From JANPPS01 sp964242575 (GTDB lineage: Bacteria; Pseudomonadota; Alphaproteobacteria; Acetobacterales; Acetobacteraceae): a stretch of DNA of 64,000 nucleotides. A model generated the notes under the pieces. It was given only the letters and a program-made list of their open reading frames with translations, had not been told where the DNA came from and made no database searches. This document shows positions 24,264 through 31,238 of the stretch, one piece after another. The stretch spans positions 30,029-94,028 of the forward strand of contig CAXTCN010000010.1 in the NCBI GenBank assembly GCA_964242575.1, written 5' to 3'. Each line of letters starts with the position of its first letter. Positions within the stretch are counted from its first letter, which is position 1. The position numbers and the translations under genes are program-made.

Positions 24264-24548
24264 TCAGGCCAGCTCACTCGGGGTTCGCAACGTCAACGCC
24301 AGGGCATGCAGCCCGCCGGCGAACTCGGCGTCCAGCACCGCGTGCACCATCCGGTGCCGTGCCACGCGGCCCGTGCCCTCGAACCGGTCCGACACTACAA
24401 GCACGCTGTAGTGCGTTTCGCCGCCCGGCTGCGCCCCGGCGTGCCCGGCGTGCTTGCGGCTGTCGTCCACGACTTCCAGTCGCACGGGCGCGAACGCGGC
24501 CTGCAGCACGGAGCGGAGACGGTCGGCGCGGCTGGATGGGTCTGACAT
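24264..24548 (-). CDS. bolA: BolA/IbaG family protein
   Basis: A 94-residue BolA-like protein. In this family small alpha/beta KH-like proteins partner with monothiol glutaredoxins in iron-sulfur cluster trafficking and iron sensing. Diagnostic features are LEVVDDSRKHAGHAG (residues 24-38), THYSVLVVSDRFEG (45-58) and the RHRMVHAVL motif (64-72) with the conserved histidines. It is divergent from a J-domain gene and close to cobS/cobT, a neighbourhood that recurs in alphaproteobacteria. Confidence 0.92.
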   Translation of the reverse strand: MSDPSSRADRLRSVLQAAFAPVRLEVVDDSRKHAGHAGAQPGGETHYSVLVVSDRFEGTGRVARHRMVHAVLDAEFAGGLHALALTLRTPSELA

Positions 24549-24625
24549 GACGCAGACCTACCAAGCCCGGGCTTGCGGGCCAAGCAGGACTTGCCCTGTG
24601 CTGCCCACACCGCACATAAGGGCCG

Positions 24626-25216
24626 ATGACCCGACGCACCTCGCGACCTAGGGCCTACGCGCCCGACCCGGCCGCGCCGGGCCGCCCCTGTGACATGCCT
24701 GGCTGCCCCCATGCCGGCGAGTATCGCGCGCCCAAGTCCCGCTCGACGCTGAACCAGTACTGGTGGTTTTGCCTGGAGCACGTGCGCGCCTACAACGCCG
24801 CCTGGGATTTCTACAAAGGCATGACGCCGAGCCAGATCGAGGCGCAGACCCGTTCGGACACCGGCTGGCAGCGCCCCACCTGGCCGCTCGGCAGCTTAGG
24901 CAAGCAGGCGCTGGACGAGGCGATGCTGCGGGACCCGCTGCACATCCTGTCGGCGGGGCGCATACGGCGGAACGCTGCGCCGGCCCAAACGGCGGTGCCG
25001 TCAGACCTTCGCGAACCCATACAGCAACTCGGCCTCGACTGGCCCGTTTCAATGGACACCCTCAAAGCCCGCTACAAGGAACTCGCGAAGCGCCACCATC
25101 CCGATGCGAACGGCGGGGACCGGGCGTCGGAGGAGCGGCTCAAGACCATTAACATCGCATATGCCGCAGTGCGCCACTATTTGACTAACGAACCCCGGAT
25201 GGCAGCAACCGGATAA
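24626..25216 (+). CDS. J-domain protein with N-terminal Cys/His motif
   Basis: A 196-residue co-chaperone-type protein. The J domain is at the C-terminus, roughly residues 138-190, with KRHHPDANGGD giving the HPD motif that stimulates DnaK ATPase. The N-terminal part has CDMPGCPHAGEYRAPKS and YWWFCLEHVRAYNAAW; the cysteines and histidines look like a small zinc-binding site. This is not the DnaJ layout and has no Gly/Phe region. It sits between divergent bolA and the cobS-cobT pair, whose start is 75 bases downstream, so a chaperone role for cobaltochelatase assembly is possible but unproven. Confidence 0.85.
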   Translation: MTRRTSRPRAYAPDPAAPGRPCDMPGCPHAGEYRAPKSRSTLNQYWWFCLEHVRAYNAAWDFYKGMTPSQIEAQTRSDTGWQRPTWPLGSLGKQALDEAMLRDPLHILSAGRIRRNAAPAQTAVPSDLREPIQQLGLDWPVSMDTLKARYKELAKRHHPDANGGDRASEERLKTINIAYAAVRHYLTNEPRMAATG

Positions 25217-25290
25217 CCTTCGCAATGGCCCCAATCAGGGCTAGGGTAGCTTCGGCCCTCTCGAGACACGGTACAGGACATGTCAGGCCT

Positions 25291-26280
25291 ATGAACGAAA
25301 TTCGTGACGCGCGGCCCAGCGCCCCAGACACCACCGTCAGCGCCCGCGAGGCCTTCGGCCTCGATGTCGATATGGATGTGCCCGCGTTTTCCGTGCCGAC
25401 GGAGCATGTGCCGGAAATCGACACGGCGTATCGTTTCGACAAAGAAACTACACTCGCCATCCTGGCCGGGTTCGCGTTTAACCGCCGGGTGCTGATCCAG
25501 GGCTATCACGGCACCGGAAAAAGCACGCACATCGAACAGGTGGCCGCCCGGCTGAACTGGCCCTGCATCCGCGTCAACCTCGACAGCCACATCAGCCGCA
25601 TCGACCTGATCGGCAAGGACGCCATCGTCCTCAAGGACGGCAAGCAGATCACCGAGTTCCGGGAAGGCATCCTGCCCTGGGCCTTGCAGCACGCCTGCGC
25701 GCTGGTGTTCGACGAGTACGACGCCGGGCGCCCGGACGTGATGTTCGTGATCCAGCGGGTGCTGGAAGTGGAGGGCCGGCTGACCCTGCTCGATCAGAAC
25801 CGCGTGATCCGCCCGCACGGGAGCTTCCGGCTGTTCGCCACGGCCAACACGGTGGGGCTGGGCGACACCACCGGGCTGTATCACGGCACGCAGCAGATCA
25901 ACCAGGGCCAGATGGACCGCTGGAACATCGTCGCCACGCTGAATTACCTGCCGCACGCGCAGGAAACCGGGATCGTGCTGGCCAAGATGGGCATCGACCC
26001 CGGCGACAAGCCGGCGCGCAAGCGGATCGAGAGCATGGTGGCGCTGGCGGACCTGACGCGCGCCGGGTTCATCAACGGCGACATCTCGACCGTGATGTCG
26101 CCCCGCACCGTGATCACCTGGTCCGAGAACGCGCGCATCTTCAAGGACGTGGGCTTCGCGTTCCGCCTCACGTTCCTGAACAAGTGCGACGAGGCCGAGC
26201 GCAGCACTGTCGCCGAGTACTACCAGCGCTGTTTCAACGAGGAGCTGCCGCAGGGGCTTGGCGCGCGCAAAGGCATCTAG
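25291..26280 (+). CDS. cobS: cobaltochelatase subunit CobS
   Basis: AAA+ ATPase subunit of the aerobic cobaltochelatase, which inserts cobalt into hydrogenobyrinic acid a,c-diamide together with CobT and CobN. The protein is 329 residues, the normal length. The Walker A loop GYHGTGKS is at residues 71-78 and the Walker B-like LVFDEYDAGRPD near 148. The N-terminal FSVPTEHVPEIDTAYRFD block is typical of CobS. The ATG giving MNEIRD was chosen by family length. cobT follows after six bases. CobN is not in the window, so the large subunit is encoded elsewhere. Confidence 0.94.
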   Translation: MNEIRDARPSAPDTTVSAREAFGLDVDMDVPAFSVPTEHVPEIDTAYRFDKETTLAILAGFAFNRRVLIQGYHGTGKSTHIEQVAARLNWPCIRVNLDSHISRIDLIGKDAIVLKDGKQITEFREGILPWALQHACALVFDEYDAGRPDVMFVIQRVLEVEGRLTLLDQNRVIRPHGSFRLFATANTVGLGDTTGLYHGTQQINQGQMDRWNIVATLNYLPHAQETGIVLAKMGIDPGDKPARKRIESMVALADLTRAGFINGDISTVMSPRTVITWSENARIFKDVGFAFRLTFLNKCDEAERSTVAEYYQRCFNEELPQGLGARKGI

Positions 26281-26286
26281 GCCGCG

Positions 26287-28164
26287 ATGTCAAAGACCGG
26301 AGACAACTCCCGCACCGAGGACTTCAAGCGCGCCACCGCCGGCGTGCTGCGCGCCGTGGCGCAGGTGCCGGACGTGCAGGTCGCGTTCCAGCCCGGCCCG
26401 AGCGGCGTGGTCGGCAAACGCGCCCGCCTGCCGTTGCCGACCCGCGCGTTGCCGCCGGCCGAAATGGCCAAGCTGCGCGGCGCAGCCGACAGCGTCGCGC
26501 TGCGCCTCCGCCATCACGACGACGTGGTGCATGCCGCCCGCAGCCCCGGCCGGCGCGAGGCAAAGGACGTGTATGACGCGCTGGAACAGGCCCGCGTCGA
26601 GGTGGTCGGCGCCGAGCATATGAGCGGCATCGCCGCCAATCTCCGCGCCCGTCTTGCCGAGCAGTGCGAGGCCGAGGGCTTCGACCGCATGACCCGGAAG
26701 GACCAGTTGCCGCTGCCGGCCGCGCTGTCCTTACTGGCGCGCGAACGCATGTCCGGCGACCCGTCTCCGGCCGGGGTCACCCGTATCCTCGATAGCTGGC
26801 GCGGCACGTTGGGCGATGACGCGGAACAGGCGCTGGCCGAAATGGCGACCGCGCAGCACGACCAGAGCCGCTTCACCCGCGCCGCCCGCAAGCTGCTGGC
26901 CGCGCTGGACTTGGCCGAGGCCGAGGTTGAAAGCGAGCCGGACGACCAGACCGACGAAGGAGAAGAAGGCGGCGAGCAGTCCGGCGCGCAGGACAACGCC
27001 GAACAGAGCGAGGGCGACAGCCAGAGCGACGCCGACAACATGCTGGGCGCGCAGCCCGAGCAGATGGAGGGCGACGCCGCCGACGAACAGGGCGAGGACG
27101 ACAGCGAGGAGGACACCGGCGCTGCCGAGGGCGACGACCGGCCCGGCGGACCCCAGCAACGCCGCGAGGCGCCTCCGACCGACGACCACGCGACTTACCG
27201 CGCGTACTCCCGCCACAACGACGAGGAGACCGCCGCCGAGGACCTTTGCGACCCGGAGGAGCTGGCCCGGCTGCGCCAACAGCTCGACCAGCAGTTGCAG
27301 CACCTGCAAGGCGTCGTCAGCAAGCTCGCCAACCGGCTGCAACGGCGCTTGCTGGCGCAGCAGACCCGCGCCTGGGAGTTCGACTTGGACGAGGGCATGT
27401 TGGACGCCGGACGCCTGGCGCGGGTCATCGTGAACCCGCTGCTGTCGCTGTCGTACAAGCGCGAGCGCGAGACGGATTTCCGCGATACGGTCGTGACCCT
27501 GCTGATCGACAACTCCGGCAGCATGCGCGGCCGGCCCATCACGGTCGCCGCCATGTGCGGCGACATCCTGGCCCGCACGCTGGAGCGCTGCGCCGTGAAG
27601 GTCGAGGTGCTGGGCTTCACCACCCGCGCCTGGAAAGGCGGCCAGAGCCGGGAGCGCTGGGTGCAGGATGGCAAGCCGCGCAACCCCGGCCGGCTGAACG
27701 ATCTGCGCCACATCATCTACAAATCTGCCGACGCGCCCTGGCGCCGCGCCCGCAAGAACCTGGGCCTTATGCTGCGCGAGGGCCTGCTGAAGGAGAACAT
27801 CGACGGCGAGGCGCTGTTGTGGGCCTACCGCCGCCTGGTGAACCGCCCTGAGCACCGCCGTATCCTCATGGTCATCAGCGACGGCGCGCCGGTCGATGAC
27901 AGCACGCTGTCGGTCAACCCCGGCAACTACCTGGAACGCCACCTGCGCGAAGTGATCCGCGAGATCGAGAGCCGTGACCAAGTGGAGTTGATCGCCATTG
28001 GCATCGGCCACGACGTGACCCGTTACTACCGCCGGGCCGTCACGATCGTGGATGCGGAGGAGTTGGGCGGCACGGTCATGAAAAAGCTGGCCGAGCTGTT
28101 CGACGAGGACGCCGCCATGAGCTGGCACCGCGCCGCCGCGGAACGCGCGCCGTTGGTGGTCTAA
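26287..28164 (+). CDS. cobT: cobaltochelatase subunit CobT
   Basis: Second AAA-associated subunit of the aerobic cobaltochelatase, 625 residues, close to the usual 630. The N-terminal domain is followed by a very acidic low-complexity linker (about residues 214-290, rich in Asp, Glu, Gln and Ser). The C-terminal von Willebrand factor A domain has the MIDAS motif DNSGS at 408-412, which binds Mg2+ and holds the complex together. It is coupled to cobS by a six-base gap. Its TAA stop overlaps the TAG of ubiG on the other strand by two bases, so the two genes end inside each other. Confidence 0.94.
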   Translation: MSKTGDNSRTEDFKRATAGVLRAVAQVPDVQVAFQPGPSGVVGKRARLPLPTRALPPAEMAKLRGAADSVALRLRHHDDVVHAARSPGRREAKDVYDALEQARVEVVGAEHMSGIAANLRARLAEQCEAEGFDRMTRKDQLPLPAALSLLARERMSGDPSPAGVTRILDSWRGTLGDDAEQALAEMATAQHDQSRFTRAARKLLAALDLAEAEVESEPDDQTDEGEEGGEQSGAQDNAEQSEGDSQSDADNMLGAQPEQMEGDAADEQGEDDSEEDTGAAEGDDRPGGPQQRREAPPTDDHATYRAYSRHNDEETAAEDLCDPEELARLRQQLDQQLQHLQGVVSKLANRLQRRLLAQQTRAWEFDLDEGMLDAGRLARVIVNPLLSLSYKRERETDFRDTVVTLLIDNSGSMRGRPITVAAMCGDILARTLERCAVKVEVLGFTTRAWKGGQSRERWVQDGKPRNPGRLNDLRHIIYKSADAPWRRARKNLGLMLREGLLKENIDGEALLWAYRRLVNRPEHRRILMVISDGAPVDDSTLSVNPGNYLERHLREVIREIESRDQVELIAIGIGHDVTRYYRRAVTIVDAEELGGTVMKKLAELFDEDAAMSWHRAAAERAPLVV

Positions 28165-28862
28165 CCCCGCTCAAGTGCCGCGATGTAGTTTACCGCCAGG
28201 TCCCGGCTTTCGGACCAGCGCCGGGTCAGCGGGTTAAACGTCATCCCGCTGGCGCCGGTGACCCGGAGCCCGGCGCGCCGCGCATAGCCCGCAAGCTCCG
28301 CCGGCGTCACGAACCGCCGCCAGTCATGCGTGCCGACCGGCAGCAATCGCAGCACGTACTCCGCCCCGAGCTTGGCCACCACCAGCGACCGCGCCGTCCG
28401 GTTCAGCGTGGACACGAACAGTAATCCGCCCGGCTCCACCAGGCGGCCCAGCAGGCGCATGAACGCCAGCGGGTCCGCCACGTGCTCGATCACCTCCAGC
28501 GCGGTCACGACGGGGAACTGCGCGCCCTCCGCCACTAGCTCCTCCGCCGATCCGGCGCGATACTCGACATTTAGCTCCGACCGCGCATGCGCCCGCCCCG
28601 CCATGATCGCGTCACCGGCGGCGTCCAGCCCCAGCACCTGGTGCCCCCGCCGCGCCAGCGCCTCCGACAGCAACCCCGCGCCGCAGCCCACGTCCAGCAC
28701 GCGCACGCTGCCCCCGAACCGTGCCCGGATGCGCTGGTCGATCCACCCGGTCCGCAGCGGGTTCATGGCGTGCAGCGGCGCCATCGGCCCGGCCGGATCC
28801 CACCACTGCGCCGCCAACGCATCGAACCGCGCGACCTCATCGGCCCGGACAGACCCTGCCAT
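28161..28862 (-). CDS. ubiG: ubiquinone biosynthesis O-methyltransferase
   Basis: SAM-dependent methyltransferase carrying out both O-methylations of ubiquinone synthesis, 233 residues. SAM motif I VLDVGCGAGLLSE spans residues 55-67, followed by VLGLDAAGDAI, ALEVIEHVADP and GGLLFVSTLNRT. THDWRRFVTPAEL and the SVNYIAAL-like end (DLAVNYIAALE) are UbiG-specific. The start ATG has an AGGAGG ribosome site with a nine-base spacer, which rules out the longer open frame. It is divergent from lysC. In many alphaproteobacteria ubiG and lysC are neighbours, so the arrangement is expected. Confidence 0.94.
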   Translation of the reverse strand: MAGSVRADEVARFDALAAQWWDPAGPMAPLHAMNPLRTGWIDQRIRARFGGSVRVLDVGCGAGLLSEALARRGHQVLGLDAAGDAIMAGRAHARSELNVEYRAGSAEELVAEGAQFPVVTALEVIEHVADPLAFMRLLGRLVEPGGLLFVSTLNRTARSLVVAKLGAEYVLRLLPVGTHDWRRFVTPAELAGYARRAGLRVTGASGMTFNPLTRRWSESRDLAVNYIAALERG

Positions 28863-28878
28863 GTGTCGTTGCCTCCTG

Positions 28879-28907
28879 TTGCCGCTTTCTAGAGCAAAAG
28901 GTATGTG
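28879..28907 (+). promoter_or_regulatory. candidate lysC promoter
   Basis: TTGCCG, 17-base spacer, TATGTG in the 92-base gap between divergent ubiG and lysC, leaving a leader of about 40 bases. No leader-peptide or riboswitch-like fold fits in so short a space. Confidence 0.33.
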
Positions 28908-28954
28908 ACCCCCGACGCGGGCCGCCGCAACCAGCCGGTCCGGTGGAGCACTCA

Positions 28955-30172
28955 ATGGCGCGGATCGTGATGAAATTCGGCGGCACCTCGGTGGCCGACC
29001 TCGACCGCATCCGCAGCGTCGCCAAGCAAGTGAAACGCGAAATGGATGCGGGGCACGAGGTCGCGGTCGTGGTGTCCGCCATGTCCGGCGTCACCAACCA
29101 GCTAGTGGCCTGGTGCCAAGCGCTGTCGCCGCTGCATGACGCGCGCGAGTACGACGCCGTGGTGGCGACCGGCGAACAGGTGGTGACCGGCCTGCTGTCC
29201 ATCGCGCTGCACGCCTTGGACGTGGACGCCCGGTCCTGGACCGGCTGGCAGGTCCCGCTGCGCACCGACGCCGCGCACGGCCGCGCCCGGATCTTGGCGG
29301 TGGACGGCGCTGGCCTGTTGGCGGCAATGGCGACGGGCCAGGTGCCGGTGGTCGCGGGGTTCCAGGGCATTGGGCCGGAAAGCCGGGTTACGACGCTCGG
29401 CCGCGGCGGCTCCGACACCTCCGCCGTGGCGCTCGCGGCGGCGCTCAAGGCGGAACGCTGCGACATCTACACCGACGTGGACGGCGTCTATACCACGGAC
29501 CCCCGCATCGTGAGCCGCGCCCGCAAGCTGGACCGGATCGCCTATGAGGAAATGCTGGAGCTGGCGTCCGTCGGCGCGAAAGTGCTGCAAACCCGCAGCG
29601 TCGAGCTAGCGATGAAGGAGCGCGTGCGGGTCCAAGTCCGCAGCAGCTTCACCGACGTGCCCGGAACTCTGGTGGTGGACGAGGACGAGATCGTGGAACA
29701 GGCATTGGTGGCCGGCATCGCATACTCCCGGGACGAGGCAAAGATCACGCTGCGCCACGTGCCCGACCGGCCCGGCGTCGCCGCCAGCATCTTCGGCCCT
29801 TTGTCTGAAGCGAACGTCAACGTGGACATGATCGTGCAGAACGTGTCCGCCGAGGGCGCCACGGACATGACCTTCACCGTGGGCCGCGCCGACCTGCCAC
29901 GCGCCCGAGCCATCCTCGACGCCAACCGCGAGCGAGTCGGCTCGGACCAAATCCTGATCGACCCGGAGGTGGCGAAAATCAGCGTGGTCGGCGTCGGCAT
30001 GCGCAGCCACGCCGGGGTAGCCAGCATCATGTTCAGCACCCTTGCCGCCAAGGGCATCAACATCCAGGTGATCTCCACCAGCGAGATCAAGGTCAGCGTA
30101 CTGATCGGCGCAGAGTACACTGAGCTTGCGGTGCGCGCGCTGCACACCGCATATGGGTTGGATGCCCCCTGA
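28955..30172 (+). CDS. lysC: aspartate kinase
   Basis: Catalyses the first step of the lysine/threonine/methionine pathway, phosphorylating aspartate. The protein is 405 residues, a typical monofunctional enzyme. KFGGTSV is at residues 7-13, the nucleotide-binding GRGGSDTSAVALAAAL near 150, and DVDGVYTTDPR near 173. Two C-terminal ACT domains (from about residue 265) should give lysine/threonine feedback control. The ATG has GGTGGAG seven bases upstream. The next gene starts inside its last four codons, so the flavoprotein downstream is translationally coupled. Confidence 0.96.
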   Translation: MARIVMKFGGTSVADLDRIRSVAKQVKREMDAGHEVAVVVSAMSGVTNQLVAWCQALSPLHDAREYDAVVATGEQVVTGLLSIALHALDVDARSWTGWQVPLRTDAAHGRARILAVDGAGLLAAMATGQVPVVAGFQGIGPESRVTTLGRGGSDTSAVALAAALKAERCDIYTDVDGVYTTDPRIVSRARKLDRIAYEEMLELASVGAKVLQTRSVELAMKERVRVQVRSSFTDVPGTLVVDEDEIVEQALVAGIAYSRDEAKITLRHVPDRPGVAASIFGPLSEANVNVDMIVQNVSAEGATDMTFTVGRADLPRARAILDANRERVGSDQILIDPEVAKISVVGVGMRSHAGVASIMFSTLAAKGINIQVISTSEIKVSVLIGAEYTELAVRALHTAYGLDAP

Positions 30173-31238
30173 CATTGCCCAACCTGACCCCCGGCTGCTG
30201 CGGGCCCGCACGGAGCTGGACCGGCTGTCCGAACGCGGCGCGCGCTTCTTAGGCAGCCGCCACGCCATCATGGGTGGCGCGATGAGCTGGGTCAGCGAGC
30301 GCACCCTGGTGTCCGCCATCTCCAACGCCGGCGGTTTCGGCGTCATCGCCGGCGGCTCCATGGGGCCGGACCTGCTGGCAAACGAGATCGCCGCGACCCA
30401 AGCGCTCACCCGCGGGCCGTTTGGCGTGAACCTCATCACCATGCACCCGCAACTGGACGACCTGATCCGCGTGTGCACCAACGCCGGAGTGGGCCACGTC
30501 GTGCTGGCGGGCGGCCTGCCGTCCGGCGCCGCGGTGCGCGCCGTGAAGGACAGCGGCGCAAAGCTCGTGTGCTTCGCCTCGGCGCTGGTGCTCGCCCGCC
30601 GCCTGGTGCGCTCCGGCGCCGACGCCTTGGTGATCGAAGGGTCCGAGGCCGGCGGGCATATCGGCCCGGTGTCGCTCGCGGTGCTGGCGCAGGAGATTTT
30701 GCCCGAAGTGCGGGAGGTCCCGGTGTTCGTCGCCGGCGGCATCGGCCGGGGCGAAGCCATCCTCGCGTTCCTCGAAATGGGCGCGGCCGGCGCGCAGCTT
30801 GGCACCCGATTCGCCGCCGCCGCCGAGAGCATCGCCCATCCCAACTTCAAGGCCGCCTTCATACGCGCACGCGCCCGCGACGCCATGCCGAGCGTGCAGC
30901 TCGACGCGCGGTTCCCAGTCATCCCGGTCCGCGGCCTGGTGAACGAGGGCACCCAGCGCTTCCTCGCGCACCAGGCTGATACCCTCGCCCGGGTGCAATC
31001 CGGGGAGCTGAGCCGCGAACAGGGCCAGCTCTCGATCGAACACTTCTGGGCCGGCTCGCTCCGCCGCGCGGTGATAGACGGCGACGTGGAGCACGGCTCC
31101 GTCATGGCGGGGCAGAGCGTTGGCATGGTGACCGCCGAACAACCCACCGCCGACATCATCGACGAGCTGGTCGCGCAGGCCTGCGCCGCGCTGGCGCAGC
31201 GCGACCGCAGCGTGGCCCTGTCAGCGCTGCCCCCCTGA
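30162..31238 (+). CDS. NAD(P)H-dependent flavin oxidoreductase (nitronate monooxygenase-like)
   Basis: FMN-binding TIM-barrel enzyme of about 358 residues in the nitronate monooxygenase/2-nitropropane dioxygenase superfamily. Diagnostic stretches are GGAMSWVSERTLVSAISNAGGFGVIAGG near the N-terminus, ADALVIEGSEAGGHIG with the conserved glycine-histidine phosphate-binding loop, VPVFVAGGIGRGEAI and GAAGAQLGTRF. Real substrates of most such proteins are unknown; enoyl-ACP reductase FabK relatives look similar. The ATG overlaps the end of lysC by 11 bases; a GTG/ATG slightly upstream is possible. It is inserted between lysC and ptsP, and ptsP starts one base within its stop. Confidence 0.85.
   Translation: MPPDIAQPDPRLLRARTELDRLSERGARFLGSRHAIMGGAMSWVSERTLVSAISNAGGFGVIAGGSMGPDLLANEIAATQALTRGPFGVNLITMHPQLDDLIRVCTNAGVGHVVLAGGLPSGAAVRAVKDSGAKLVCFASALVLARRLVRSGADALVIEGSEAGGHIGPVSLAVLAQEILPEVREVPVFVAGGIGRGEAILAFLEMGAAGAQLGTRFAAAAESIAHPNFKAAFIRARARDAMPSVQLDARFPVIPVRGLVNEGTQRFLAHQADTLARVQSGELSREQGQLSIEHFWAGSLRRAVIDGDVEHGSVMAGQSVGMVTAEQPTADIIDELVAQACAALAQRDRSVALSALPP

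Noticed and set aside
28863..28954. Lysine riboswitch or leader peptide before lysC
   Set aside because: The 92-base gap is too short for the lysine riboswitch and has no short open frame rich in Lys or Thr codons.
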